Source: Phormidium sp. FACHB-1136 (GTDB taxonomy: Bacteria; Cyanobacteriota; Cyanobacteriia; Phormidesmidales; Phormidesmidaceae). From it: a stretch of 64,000 nt of DNA. This document shows positions 15,668 to 25,030 of this stretch, one piece after another. Positions within the stretch are counted from its first letter, which is position 1. Every line of letters begins with the position of its first letter. Location: contig NZ_JACJRS010000001.1 of NCBI RefSeq assembly GCF_014697375.1, positions 62,001 through 126,000 on the forward strand, read 5' to 3'. Below the pieces are notes generated by a model. That model was not told where the DNA came from. It did not search any database and was given only the letters and a program-made list of their open reading frames with translations. The translations under genes were made by a program, and so were the position numbers.

Positions 15668-16447
15668 ATGACGTATTGCTTAGGGATATTGGCCCAGTCG
15701 GGGCTGGTGCTGGCGGCGGATTCTCGCACCAATGCCGGAGTAGACTACATTTCCTCCTACCGCAAGCTGTTTGATTTCTCGCTGCCGGGGGAGCGGGTGA
15801 TCCTGCTTTGCACCTCAGGCAACCTCTCCGTGACCCAGGGGGTTGTTCACACCCTCAGCCAGGATATCAAGGCCAACCAAGCCGCCAACCTGCACACATT
15901 GCCCACTATGTACGACGTGGCCCGCTATGTCGGGAAGCAAATTCGGGCTATGCAGGAAGTGGATCGGGCCTGGTTAGAGAAGGATCGCATTGATTTTCAG
16001 TGCAGCTTTTTGGTGGGGGGGCAGATTATGGGAGAAGAACCCGCCCTGTTTTTGGTCTACAGCCAGGGCAACTGCATCCAGGCCACCCCAGAAACGCCCT
16101 TTTTGCAAATTGGCGAAACCAAATACGGCAAGCCCATCCTAGACCGCACCATTCGCTTCGATGCACCCCTGGATGCCATCGCCAAGTGCGCCCTACTGTC
16201 CTTGGATAGCACCATGCGGTCGAACCTGTCCGTGGGGCCACCGATCAACATGACGATGTACCAGGCAGATAGCTTTGCGGTCAAGCACCGCGCCCAGTTC
16301 CATGCTGGCGATCCCTACCTGCTAAAAATGCGGAAACATTGGGAAGTCTCCCTGCGGGAAGCCTCCGCCAGTATGCCCGACATCGACTGGAATCAATCCG
16401 AAGATAGTTCGATCCCCACCGAAACCGCCGACTTGGAGAAGAACTAG
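15668..16447 (+). CDS. Anbu, proteasome-like N-terminal threonine hydrolase
   Basis: A 259-residue protein that begins MTYCLGIL, so removal of Met exposes Thr as the nucleophile. The conserved AADSRTNAGVD stretch and a later Lys33 fit the Thr/Asp/Lys catalytic set of proteasome-type Ntn hydrolases. Anbu proteins form open or stacked ring assemblies related to HslV. They are often encoded with a transglutaminase-like protein, an alpha-E protein and an ATP-grasp protein; none of these is next to it here. The neighbours are psbM and a phosphopantetheinyl transferase. Substrates and an ATPase partner are not known. Confidence 0.92.
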   Translation: MTYCLGILAQSGLVLAADSRTNAGVDYISSYRKLFDFSLPGERVILLCTSGNLSVTQGVVHTLSQDIKANQAANLHTLPTMYDVARYVGKQIRAMQEVDRAWLEKDRIDFQCSFLVGGQIMGEEPALFLVYSQGNCIQATPETPFLQIGETKYGKPILDRTIRFDAPLDAIAKCALLSLDSTMRSNLSVGPPINMTMYQADSFAVKHRAQFHAGDPYLLKMRKHWEVSLREASASMPDIDWNQSEDSSIPTETADLEKN

Positions 16448-16542
16448 CGCGTCAGTTCAGAAACCCATGTTCAGGCACCCAGCTTCTGCCCTGGTTGAGC
16501 CAAAATCTGGTACGCTTCTCAAAAACCGGGTTGCTAGTCGTT

Positions 16543-17295
16543 CTACCTTTCATCCTTCAAGGCGAGGGCGGCAACATAGCCCGCTGTGGGTTGCCACTGG
16601 TAGATCTGCCAGCCCGGTTCTAGTCCCTGAGTCGCTTCAATCCACTGAGGTTCTGTGGACTGAGGGTTCGCCAGAGTCAGATTTATAGTCTTGAGGGGAA
16701 TCGTTAGCCCTACCCCAAGCCCTTTCACGTAGGCTTCCCTGCACGTCCAATACCGTAGAAATTGGGTTTGAGCTTGATCCTGCGACAAGGACAACACGGT
16801 AGAAGATTCGTGTTCACTGAGATAGCGGTGGCAGAGTTGAGATAACCGCTGACGGGGCTGAATCGGCTCGATGTCAATCCCGACGGCGTGGCGATCCCTG
16901 AGGGCAATCATCAGCCAGTCGCCGCCGTGGGAGAGGTTGAACTGAAGGCTGGGATCTTCCACCAAAAACGGTTTACCATGGGGGCCAGTGCCAAGGGTGA
17001 GACGCTTGGCAGGTTGCCCCGTGACCTGGCTCAGCCATTGCCGCAGCAGGGTGCGGCTCGCTAAAAACGTATGCCGCCGCTGTTGGTGATGAATACGATC
17101 AGCCTGGGCTTGCTCCGCTGGGCTGAGCAGATTTGGCCTGGGATCGACAGCCGTAAGGGGTACGGCCATCACCGCGCTATCCGCCACCTGCCAAACTTGC
17201 GCCGATGGATCGGGGGATCGCGGAAACAGCCTATCGGAGTGGGAACTACGGGATAAGGCATATCCACGTTGTCCGTAGGGATCGTGATGGGGCAT
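16543..17295 (-). CDS. 4'-phosphopantetheinyl transferase (Sfp/HetI type)
   Basis: A 250-residue protein with the two PPTase motifs: VGIDIEPI (metal-binding Asp and Glu) and WTCREAYVKGLGVGL. A KPFLVEDPSLQFNLSHGGDW stretch precedes them. It transfers phosphopantetheine from CoA to carrier proteins of fatty-acid, polyketide or peptide synthesis; in cyanobacteria one broad-range Sfp/HetI enzyme usually serves all. No biosynthetic cluster is adjacent. The N-terminal ~40 residues are poorly conserved, so the true start may be an inner Met. Confidence 0.9.
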   Translation of the reverse strand: MPHHDPYGQRGYALSRSSHSDRLFPRSPDPSAQVWQVADSAVMAVPLTAVDPRPNLLSPAEQAQADRIHHQQRRHTFLASRTLLRQWLSQVTGQPAKRLTLGTGPHGKPFLVEDPSLQFNLSHGGDWLMIALRDRHAVGIDIEPIQPRQRLSQLCHRYLSEHESSTVLSLSQDQAQTQFLRYWTCREAYVKGLGVGLTIPLKTINLTLANPQSTEPQWIEATQGLEPGWQIYQWQPTAGYVAALALKDER

Positions 17296-17374
17296 CGGTC
17301 GAATTTCGGCATTACTACGGAGTTAGGATAGAGGGAGTGTTCTGCATTTTCTATTCCTGAATCAGGGTATCGCC

Positions 17375-18601
17375 TTGCCCGCGTCATCGTCGTCGTCCTC
17401 CCCTGCCGATCCCCATCTCCCCCAGCCCCACGTTTGCATTGTGGGCGGCGGGTTTGGCGGGCTCTACTGTGCCCTGGCCCTCCAGCGTTACCAGCGGCGG
17501 TCGGCCCCGACCTTTCGGATTACCCTCGTAGAGCCGAGGGAACGTTTTTTATTTACGCCCTTGCTCTACGAGGTGTTGACCGACGAGTTGAAGCCCTGGG
17601 AAATTGCCCCCAGCTACCACGAGTTGCTCCGTCCCTACGCCATTCATCACTGCCAAGACTGGGTAGAACAGATTGACGTTCACCATCAGCACGTTACCCT
17701 GCGGCGAGGTGAACCGCTATCCTACGACTATCTTGTGGTGGCCACAGGCAGCCGTCTGAAACCTCCGGTCACAGAGGGCAGTCACCATGCGCTCCCCTTC
17801 AACACCCTAGAGGATACCTGGGCGCTAGAAAAACGACTGGCGGAACTCGAACCCACCGCCACAGAAGCCAATCCCATCCATATTGTGGTGACAGGGGCGG
17901 GGCCAAGCGGGGTAGAACTCGCCTGTAAATTGGCGGATCGCCTAGGACGGCGGGGCCACATCACGGTGCTAGATCGGCGGGCGGTGATTTTGCGATCCCA
18001 CTCCCTGGCCATTCAGCGGGTAGCCTCTAAGGCGATGGCGAAGCGGGGCATTGAGGTGTTTACCGACGTCGCCCTTGAAGCAGTGAAGGCGGATCAGGTG
18101 ATCTACCATCACGCTGACCGCGCTCACCATTGCCCTGCCGATATTGTGGTGTGGACGGTGGGCACCATTCCGCAGCCCTGGCTAGGGGTAGAGATTCCCA
18201 AGCAGTCCCCTTTGGCCCAATGCCTGGTCAAACCGACCCTGCAACTGCTGGACTACGAGAACGTCTTTGTGCTGGGTGATATCGCCGAAATGCCTGGGCC
18301 AAAAAAGAGCCGCGCCCCGATGACGGCCCAAGCCGCCTATCAGGCCGCTCCCATTGTGGCCCATAATCTTTGGGCCAGTGTCCACCGTCGTCCCCTGCGA
18401 CCCTTCCACTATCACCACCTGGGCAATATGCTCACCCTGGGCAAGGGCGAAGCCGTGGTGCATGGTTTCGGAATTTGCCTCACCGGACGAGTGGGGGCTA
18501 TCGCCCGTCGCTGGGGCTATTGGCTGAGGTTGCCCACCTTCCACCATCGCTGGCAAGTGTTCAAGCACTGGCTAGGATGGAAGGGACGGCGAAAAACCTA
18601 A
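17375..18601 (+). CDS. Type-2 NAD(P)H dehydrogenase (NDH-2 family)
   Basis: A 408-residue flavoprotein with two Rossmann sites, VCIVGGGFGGLYCA (FAD) and IVVTGAGPSGVELA (NAD(P)H), plus the NDH-2 blocks FTPLLYEVL, YDYLVVATGS and FVLGDIAE near the C-terminus. NDH-2 oxidises NAD(P)H and reduces quinone without pumping protons. One cyanobacterial branch (NdbB/NDC1) reduces demethylphylloquinone, and this could be that branch, but I cannot decide. No ATG precedes the conserved region, so a TTG at 17375 is the best start; this is unusual and uncertain. Confidence 0.88.
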   Translation: MPASSSSSSPADPHLPQPHVCIVGGGFGGLYCALALQRYQRRSAPTFRITLVEPRERFLFTPLLYEVLTDELKPWEIAPSYHELLRPYAIHHCQDWVEQIDVHHQHVTLRRGEPLSYDYLVVATGSRLKPPVTEGSHHALPFNTLEDTWALEKRLAELEPTATEANPIHIVVTGAGPSGVELACKLADRLGRRGHITVLDRRAVILRSHSLAIQRVASKAMAKRGIEVFTDVALEAVKADQVIYHHADRAHHCPADIVVWTVGTIPQPWLGVEIPKQSPLAQCLVKPTLQLLDYENVFVLGDIAEMPGPKKSRAPMTAQAAYQAAPIVAHNLWASVHRRPLRPFHYHHLGNMLTLGKGEAVVHGFGICLTGRVGAIARRWGYWLRLPTFHHRWQVFKHWLGWKGRRKT

Positions 18602-19147
18602 TTATTTTTTATCGGTGGTTTCAAACTTGTAGGCATGGTCTTGCAGGAGGCTGCTGACCTGGTTGAGAACACTGTCGTCCGCTTTCTTTTGGATGGTTTG
18701 ACGTTCGGGAAAGAATTCGGGTTTATCGAGGTTGCGAGCGATGGCTTGGCGCACTTGCTCGGCAATCAGATCGGCCAGTTCCCCACGGGCGGTATCTCGC
18801 TGGAAGTTGGCCCCTTCCTCGGTGGTGGCGTAGAGGGGGGGCAGGCGGTTGAGGGCGTAGGCGGCAATATCACCCAAATCTAGGGTCGTATCCGAGGCCG
18901 CTTCAATTTCGGCCACCCGCGAGATGGCCTCCGTCAGCACCAGTTCTTCCATCACGTTGATGAACTGTTTGCGCGGTACAGCCACCACTTCCCCCGTCAG
19001 CAGGGCACCCATGAGACGGTCGAGGGCCATGTATTCTTCGATGGAAAGCTCAGAGGCCGTATCACAAATGCGGCCCACCTCGGCTTCCATGGCGGGAGTT
19101 AAGTAGCCATCTTGCAGGGCCTGCTCAACGATTTTTTCAATAGTCAT
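18602..19147 (-). CDS. ComFB-family protein, likely cyclic-dinucleotide receptor
   Basis: A 181-residue soluble protein. The core (about 40-140), with MALDRLMGALLTGEVV, INVMEELVLTEAI, DIAAYALNRLPPLYATTEEG and FQRDTARGELADLIAEQVR, is the ComFB (late competence) fold. Cyanobacterial ComFB-type proteins have been reported to bind c-di-GMP or c-di-AMP; transfer of that property to this one is inference. The stop directly abuts the NDH-2 stop (convergent). hfq lies upstream on the same strand, 157 bases away. No DNA-binding domain is visible. Confidence 0.85.
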   Translation of the reverse strand: MTIEKIVEQALQDGYLTPAMEAEVGRICDTASELSIEEYMALDRLMGALLTGEVVAVPRKQFINVMEELVLTEAISRVAEIEAASDTTLDLGDIAAYALNRLPPLYATTEEGANFQRDTARGELADLIAEQVRQAIARNLDKPEFFPERQTIQKKADDSVLNQVSSLLQDHAYKFETTDKK

Positions 19148-19249
19148 TTGGCCAAACGCTCCATTACTTTGTGAGGGTGAGCAGCGGAGGCTGCTGGGAA
19201 ACTGGCGAGATCATTGCCGGGGGTATCTACGGAGGATAGTGTGCCCTAA

Positions 19250-19300
19250 TTGCCTAGGGGGGGCAACCAGAAACTGCCATGATTTACATCCCCTAGGCAA
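19250..19300 (-). repeat. 11-bp perfect inverted repeat downstream of hfq
   Basis: TTGCCTAGGGG (19250-19260) and CCCCTAGGCAA (19290-19300) are perfect reverse complements separated by 29 bases, starting four bases past the hfq stop. No T-run follows in the hfq direction. It may be the transcript end of hfq or a relic of a small element. Confidence 0.65.
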
Positions 19301-19303
19301 CCA

Positions 19304-19513
19304 TCAATACTTCATAAAGCCAATGGCTTGTTTCCAAATCTGGTGTTTCCCTTGATTCTCCACCTCTAGACAAATGCAGTGGGGATCTTGCCAAATCACC
19401 CGCCCAGAGATCAAATCCCCCGTCAAAAGTTTAACCTCAACGGGTTTCTTATCGCGAATGAGGGTTTGAACTTGGCGAACACTTGGAAATCCAGTCGCGA
19501 ACTCTTGGGACAT
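19304..19513 (-). CDS. hfq: Hfq (cyanobacterial Sm-like protein)
   Basis: A 69-residue Sm-like protein. The Sm1 part has PVEVKLLTGDLISGRVIWQDPHCICLEV and the Sm2 part IWKQAIGFMKY, matching the short cyanobacterial Hfq type, which has a divergent RNA-binding surface. In Synechocystis Hfq is needed for type IV pilus motility through interaction with PilB1. Its usual neighbour dapF lies divergently upstream, as here. The start was set at MSQEF; an upstream ATG at 19534 would add seven residues. Confidence 0.92.
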   Translation of the reverse strand: MSQEFATGFPSVRQVQTLIRDKKPVEVKLLTGDLISGRVIWQDPHCICLEVENQGKHQIWKQAIGFMKY

Positions 19514-19706
19514 GGTAGCGGAGACCATCGACATCGACTGACTTTACGTTACCCCGAACTCGCCCGTTCGGCGTGATTGGGTGGCAAATTGTTAAAAAGC
19601 GTTGGGCGTCCTGACATAGGGGGGATGGGCGCAGGGGGGAGGGTTGAGATTCATGGATATTCGTTAATAATTAAAGAATTCATTTTTATAGCATGGGCGG
19701 CAGGCA

Positions 19707-20555
19707 ATGGACTTTAGCAAGTATCACGGGCTGGGGAACGACTTTATTTTGGTGGACAATCGCCATCAATCGGAACCGCTGATTCCCCCGGAAACCGCCG
19801 CCACCTGGTGTGATCGCCACGTTGGTATTGGGGCCGATGGGGTGATTTTTGCCCTGCCAGGTCAAAACGGCACCGACTACACCATGCGCATCTACAATTC
19901 CGATGGATCGGAGCCAGAGATGTGCGGCAACGGCATTCGCTGTTTGGCCAAGTTCCTCGAAGCCCTAGAAATCGCTGATGGTAAAGCACTTCAGGCTCCC
20001 CACACCTACCGCATCCACACCCTAGCTGGGGTGATCTCTCCCACCCTGCAAGCCGATGGCCAAGTGACCGTGGATATGGGCACGCCGATCCTGCTGGCGA
20101 AGGATATTCCGACCACGCTAGGAACCCCCGATGACAAGGTGGTTGGCCTACCCCTCGCCGTGGCGGATCAGGACTGGGCCGTCACCTGTGTGAGCATGGG
20201 CAACCCCCACTGCATCACCTTTGTGGAGGATGTCGCCGCCATTGACCTCGAAAAAATTGGCCCCCAGTTTGAGCATCACCCTGCCTTTCCCCAGCGCATC
20301 AACACCGAGTTTATCCAGGTGGTGCGGCCCGATTACCTGAAAATGCGGGTGTGGGAACGGGGGGCTGGCATTACCCTGGCCTGTGGAACGGGGGCTTGTG
20401 CTTCTCTGGTGGCGGGGGTACTAAATGGCCGTTGTGATCGAGCGGCGACGGTGGAACTGCCCGGTGGCCCCCTCAAAATTGAGTGGTCGGCGGCGGATGA
20501 TCGCATTTATATGACTGGCCCTGCCCAATTGGTCTTTCGCGGCGTTGTCGCCTAA
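19707..20555 (+). CDS. dapF: Diaminopimelate epimerase
   Basis: A 282-residue epimerase converting LL- to meso-diaminopimelate for lysine and peptidoglycan synthesis. The two catalytic Cys are in [12 protein letters not shown] and [10 protein letters not shown]. It begins [18 protein letters not shown], a family hallmark, so the start is firm. It is divergent from hfq, a conserved cyanobacterial arrangement. The length is normal. Confidence 0.97.
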   Translation: MDFSKYHGLGNDFILVDNRHQSEPLIPPETAATWCDRHVGIGADGVIFALPGQNGTDYTMRIYNSDGSEPEMCGNGIRCLAKFLEALEIADGKALQAPHTYRIHTLAGVISPTLQADGQVTVDMGTPILLAKDIPTTLGTPDDKVVGLPLAVADQDWAVTCVSMGNPHCITFVEDVAAIDLEKIGPQFEHHPAFPQRINTEFIQVVRPDYLKMRVWERGAGITLACGTGACASLVAGVLNGRCDRAATVELPGGPLKIEWSAADDRIYMTGPAQLVFRGVVA

Positions 20556-20730
20556 GCAGGTTGTGCTGGGTGGTGGGTAGGGCCACCCTAGGCTAGGAGA
20601 CTCGCGCAACGTGGTATTCGTCGGAAATTTCTTAACCTAAGAACTGGCTGCACCATATCGGTCGCACAGCGGTAGACTGACAGGCTGGAGTTACCCCCCT
20701 GGGCGTCTGTTTCCGCCTAGGCGTCTGTTT

Positions 20731-21654
20731 ATGACTGAGGGCGCATATCAACGTCGTACCAGCTATCGCCTGCTGCTAGCGACCCTTTGGGCTACGCTGC
20801 TGCTGCTGGCGGTGGAGGTAATTGGGGGATGGGCGACCGGATCCCTGACCCTATTGGCGGAGTCGTTGCATACCCTGATTGATGGCTTCAGCACGATTCT
20901 GAGCCTGGTGGCCGTGACTTCGCCCCAACGCCAAATGGGCCGAGAGGTGTGGGGCCACGGACGGGGAGAAGTGGCGGCCACGCTGATTCTGTGCGCCTTT
21001 TTGGGATTTACGGGCATCAGCCTGCTGTTCATTGCCCTCCGTCATCTGTGGGACGGGCTGAATGGCATCGCCGATCCTTTCCCGGTTACCCTCGATACCC
21101 AGGTTCTACGGCTAACGGCATTGATGGTGATTGTGAACGTGGCTCTGGGAGTCTACGCCAATTATCAGGCCCGCAGCCTTAATAGTCTGGCCTTGCGGCT
21201 GAATACTCAGCATTTTCTGACCGATGTCTGGCTGAGCTTGGTGATGGTGGCGGTGCTGTTGGCCATTCACTACAACCAGCACTGGCTCGATCCCGTCTTT
21301 GCCCTGGGGTTGTTGTCCTTGGTGGCCAGAAGCCTGTGGCGAGTACTCAACGAACAGCTACCGATGCTCTTGCGACCCACGGCCATTGCCCCGGAGGCCA
21401 TCGCCCACCTCGTTACCCAGGTGGAAGGCGTCACCCGCTGCCAGCGAATTCGGTCGCGGGGCATGGTGGGCCGTCAGGTGTGGGTAGAACTGCACCTGGC
21501 CCTGCACCCTGAATATATGGAGCTGGCCGATGACATTGGCGAACAGATCGAAGCCCTGCTGCGTCGTCAGTATGGCCCCCTGCGCACCCAAATTTGGGTG
21601 GAACCCACCCGCCGCCAAGAGCAATACTGGGATCCGGGGTTGTCTGGGTATTAA
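20731..21654 (+). CDS. CDF-family divalent metal cation exporter
   Basis: A 307-residue protein with six membrane spans. Metal-site motifs are HTLID in span 2 and HFLTD in span 5 (HxxxD in each), a pattern fitting zinc. The C-terminal cytoplasmic domain (about 215-295), with VEGVTRCQRIRSRG and VELHLALHP, is the usual ferredoxin-like dimer domain. It exports Zn or a similar metal in exchange for protons. An 11-base direct repeat (GGCGTCTGTTT, 20702-20712 and 20720-20730) lies just before the ATG in place of a clear Shine-Dalgarno. Its stop overlaps the stop of the converging helicase by four bases. Confidence 0.9.
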   Translation: MTEGAYQRRTSYRLLLATLWATLLLLAVEVIGGWATGSLTLLAESLHTLIDGFSTILSLVAVTSPQRQMGREVWGHGRGEVAATLILCAFLGFTGISLLFIALRHLWDGLNGIADPFPVTLDTQVLRLTALMVIVNVALGVYANYQARSLNSLALRLNTQHFLTDVWLSLVMVAVLLAIHYNQHWLDPVFALGLLSLVARSLWRVLNEQLPMLLRPTAIAPEAIAHLVTQVEGVTRCQRIRSRGMVGRQVWVELHLALHPEYMELADDIGEQIEALLRRQYGPLRTQIWVEPTRRQEQYWDPGLSGY

Positions 21655-24107
21655 TCCATAACGCTAGACAGGGCCGCGAGGAACTGGCTGGGATCCTTGG
21701 GTCGGCCATAGTCATCCTCCCGAAAACTGGAGAGATAGAGGGACTGTTTGGCACGGGTGAGGGCGACGTAGAACAGGTGCTTTTCCTGCTCTAGTTCCCT
21801 AGTGCCGAGGCTGCGGAAATCGGGGAATTCCCCCTCCACCAGTCCGGCGATGAACACATGGTCAAATTCCAAGCCCTTGGACTGATGGGCGGTGATCACC
21901 AGCACTTGGTTGTCCTCGGCGGAGAGGCGGTCGAGGTTTCTCGTTAGGGCGGTAAACTCTAACAGGGTTCTCAGGGCCAGATCGGGCGGCAGGGCAGGAT
22001 CGTCTTGGCTGGCCAATATCGTCACCATTTGTGCCAGGTTTTGAACCCGCTGGGGATCGCGGCGGTAGTGGTGACGGAGACCAGAGGTTTGTAACACCTG
22101 GCTCAGCAACTCGGCGGGGCGCAGGCGATGGCTGAGGGTTTTCCATTGGGTAATGGTCTCAGCTAGGGGTTCAAAGGTCTCGCCGTAGCGGTAATACAGG
22201 GCGGTACGGTCGGCGGCGGTGGTTTCTAACTTGGGGATCAAGTAGGCCAAAAGCTGCACAGTCGTCTCCACATCGGCCAGGGCGTTGTGGGTGGGGGTGG
22301 TGGCTAGGTTTAAGACCTGGGCCAAGTGCCCTAGGCGGTAGTTTTCGACTTTCAGGAATCGTCGGGCCAGGTTCAGGGTATCGGCCCAGGCCCAATGGGG
22401 GGCAGACATCCCCAGCCGTTGAGCCTGGGTGGTCACCATGCCAATATCAAAGCCCACGTTATGGCCCACGATGAAGGCATCCCCTGCAAACTGGAAAAAC
22501 TGTTCTAGGACGCGACGTCCGGGCTGGCCCCGTTGACGCAAAAACTCGTTGCTGTAGCCATGAATCGCTTCGGAATCGCCTACATCGGCGACATCGCTGA
22601 TGTAAGCCTGGAAGGTCTCAGTCGTCTGGCCATGCACCAGTTTTTGGGCGGCAATTTCCACCACCTCATCCTCGATGGCAACGCCCGTGGTTTCCACATC
22701 AAACACCACCAGGGTGCCGTGGCGATAGGCGTCTATCACCGCACCGAGGGGATCGTCGTTGACCAAGGGTTGCGGCAGGGCCATATCCGTCAGCCACAGG
22801 CCACAGCGATCCCCCTCTCCGTAGATCTGGCGCAGGGTTTCTATCCCGATCCCCCGACTGGGCACACTCAGCAGACGCTTAAATGCTCCGGTGTCAAAGG
22901 GATTCACCAAAAAGCGCAGATAGGCCAGGGCGTCTTTAATTTCCTGGCGCATAAAAAACTGGTAGCGCTCCACGGTAAGGCAGGGGATGTTCTGCCGTTG
23001 CAACCCCTGGGCAATGGTATCGGTGCGCCGATTGGTGCGGGTTAGCACCGCCACACGGTTATAGGCAAAGTTCGGCTGGTGTTGGGCCAGGGATTTGATC
23101 CGCTGGGCGATCCAGGCGGCTTCCTCGTCCGGGTCATCGGCCTGGTGAACCACGGTGGGCGTTCCGGGGAGGCTGGTGGCGGGAATGGTGATGCGGGTGT
23201 AGCGGTCGGTAAAGGCGTTGGCAAAGGCATCGGCGGTTTGGAGCAGGCTACGGGTGGCCCGATAATTCTCCGATAGGCTGTACTCCGTGGGGGCAAACTC
23301 CGCCCGAAACTGCGCTAGCACCACCTCCGGCTCCGACCCCCTCCAGGCGTAGATGGTTTGGTCGAGGTCGCCAATCATCGCCAGGTTGCCGCATTTTTGG
23401 GCCAGGTGACGCACCACCTCATACTCGCCCAGGTGGGTGTCCTGCACCTCATCCACCTGAATGAGGTCATAGCGGTTGGCCCAATAGTCCGCCGCCTCCG
23501 GCACCAGCCGCAGCAGGGATCGGGTGAAGAAAATCAAGTCGTCAAAATCCAGGGCTTGGCGTCGCTGCAATTCGGCCTGATACAGTACCGCCCACCGCTG
23601 CTCCTGGGGATCAAAGGCCGCAAACAACCCCTCCAAACTTAGATCGAGGGTGAGATCCTTAGGGCTGGCTTTGGCCTTGGCCTCGCTGATCGCCGCTTTC
23701 ACCTCCTTCACCCGATCTTCCAGGCGATCCTTCCCTTGCTGCCGCATCAAGCCCTTGAGAATATCGGCGCTGTCTTCGGCGTCGTAGATAACAAAATCCG
23801 ACGGTAGCCCCATGGCCTCGGCCCCCATCCGCAAAATCCGCACACAGAGGCCGTGGAAGGTTTTGATCGTGACATGCTGCCCCCCCTGCCCTTGGGTAAG
23901 GCGATCTTTCATTTCCTGCGCCGCTCGATTGGTAAAGGTAAGGCACAGGATCCGGCTTGGATCCAATCCCTGAGTCACCGCCCTATCCACCCGTGCCGAC
24001 AATACCGAGGTCTTGCCTGTGCCCACCGGAGCCAGCACCAGCAAGATCCCTTGGAGGTGCTGGATAACGCGCTGTTGTTCGTGGTTGAAGGGAAGGGGGG
24101 AAGACAT
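21651..24107 (-). CDS. UvrD/Rep-type helicase with embedded DEDDh exonuclease domain
   Basis: An 818-residue superfamily 1 helicase. Motif I is APVGTGKTS (about 26-34), motif II QVDEVQDT, motif III GDLDQTIYAWRG, and motif VI VALTRAKQ near the C-terminus. Inserted at about 465-630 is a DnaQ-like 3'-5' exonuclease with FDVETTG (Exo I), HNVGFD (Exo II) and HNALADVETT (Exo III). The protein thus likely unwinds DNA and trims 3' ends, in repair or fork processing. The insertion lies where a 2B-type subdomain would be. Its start has ATG before SSPLPFNHEQQ. The gene ends 4 bases inside the CDF gene. Confidence 0.9.
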   Translation of the reverse strand: MSSPLPFNHEQQRVIQHLQGILLVLAPVGTGKTSVLSARVDRAVTQGLDPSRILCLTFTNRAAQEMKDRLTQGQGGQHVTIKTFHGLCVRILRMGAEAMGLPSDFVIYDAEDSADILKGLMRQQGKDRLEDRVKEVKAAISEAKAKASPKDLTLDLSLEGLFAAFDPQEQRWAVLYQAELQRRQALDFDDLIFFTRSLLRLVPEAADYWANRYDLIQVDEVQDTHLGEYEVVRHLAQKCGNLAMIGDLDQTIYAWRGSEPEVVLAQFRAEFAPTEYSLSENYRATRSLLQTADAFANAFTDRYTRITIPATSLPGTPTVVHQADDPDEEAAWIAQRIKSLAQHQPNFAYNRVAVLTRTNRRTDTIAQGLQRQNIPCLTVERYQFFMRQEIKDALAYLRFLVNPFDTGAFKRLLSVPSRGIGIETLRQIYGEGDRCGLWLTDMALPQPLVNDDPLGAVIDAYRHGTLVVFDVETTGVAIEDEVVEIAAQKLVHGQTTETFQAYISDVADVGDSEAIHGYSNEFLRQRGQPGRRVLEQFFQFAGDAFIVGHNVGFDIGMVTTQAQRLGMSAPHWAWADTLNLARRFLKVENYRLGHLAQVLNLATTPTHNALADVETTVQLLAYLIPKLETTAADRTALYYRYGETFEPLAETITQWKTLSHRLRPAELLSQVLQTSGLRHHYRRDPQRVQNLAQMVTILASQDDPALPPDLALRTLLEFTALTRNLDRLSAEDNQVLVITAHQSKGLEFDHVFIAGLVEGEFPDFRSLGTRELEQEKHLFYVALTRAKQSLYLSSFREDDYGRPKDPSQFLAALSSVMD

Positions 24108-24391
24108 CTTGGGGTTCTGGGAGGTTGCTGATACTTGGGCTTTAGAGGTTCCTGAACGTTAAGCGTGATGGGCTGTTGAGGGTTTCTGACCGTTGAGAAT
24201 TACGGGCTGTTGAGGGTCACAGGATCTTGGGAGTCGTTGGAGGTGGGGCAATCACTACACAATATGACAGCCTGACCCAGCGGCTAGGGCGTGGATGGTA
24301 GGATAACGGCCAGTGTGGGTGGGAGCCTAGGCTCAAGTTACCCAAAATTCAGGATTTCTACCGCTTTTTACTGATTTCTTTGAGGCTTGCC

Positions 24392-25030
24392 ATGCGACCC
24401 AACCTCCTACGCTCTGTGGCCATTGGAATTGCCACGACACTCTCCCTAGGCTCGTTATCAATAGCCCCAAGTTGGGGACAAGAGGCCCAGTCCACGGTGC
24501 AAGGGCTGTATGAGAACCCCAGCTACATTCGTAGTTGTCGTCAGTTGAACCGAGGGGTTGAGGTGTTTGACAACACGAACCTAGGCCCTGCCGCCAACCG
24601 CATCGGCACCCTAAATGCAGGAACGCAGGTGAGGCTCACGGGGGTTTTGGCCAGCGGTCGGGCACAAATCTATCTGCAAGGCCAAACCCTGTCCTCGACG
24701 CAGCCCGTGGGTTGGATTACCGCCTCGGCCCTGACCAACTGCGGCAGCACGCCCCCGCCCCCGGTCAACAAAGCCTGTTTTCGGGCCAATATCGCCTTGA
24801 ATGTGCGATCTGCGGCCTCCTCCAACGCGGCTCTAATCACCGCCTTCCCCGCTGGCAGCACCCTGGTAGCCACCACCAATCCGCCCACCCAACAAACTTC
24901 ACCCAATGTCGCCCCCGACTATGGCCGGGTTTGGTTGGCCATCACCCTCAACAGTGGCGGGACGGGCTGGGTAGCTCGCACGGGCACCTATGGCCAGGGC
25001 AGCAATGTCACGTCGATTCCCTGCCCCTAG
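24392..25030 (+). CDS. Secreted protein with two SH3-like domains
   Basis: A 212-residue protein. Residues about 1-30 form a signal peptide. Two bacterial SH3-like segments follow: one around residues 45-115 (EVFDNTNLGPAANRIGTL) and one around 130-200 (ANIALNVRSAASSNAALI ending GGTGWVAR), separated by a Pro-rich linker. Such modules bind cell-wall peptides or other proteins in the periplasm. A TTG four codons upstream is in frame, but the ATG at 24392 starts the signal peptide naturally. Its stop overlaps the stop of the convergent methyltransferase. The 284-base gap upstream shows no other gene. Confidence 0.8.
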   Translation: MRPNLLRSVAIGIATTLSLGSLSIAPSWGQEAQSTVQGLYENPSYIRSCRQLNRGVEVFDNTNLGPAANRIGTLNAGTQVRLTGVLASGRAQIYLQGQTLSSTQPVGWITASALTNCGSTPPPPVNKACFRANIALNVRSAASSNAALITAFPAGSTLVATTNPPTQQTSPNVAPDYGRVWLAITLNSGGTGWVARTGTYGQGSNVTSIPCP

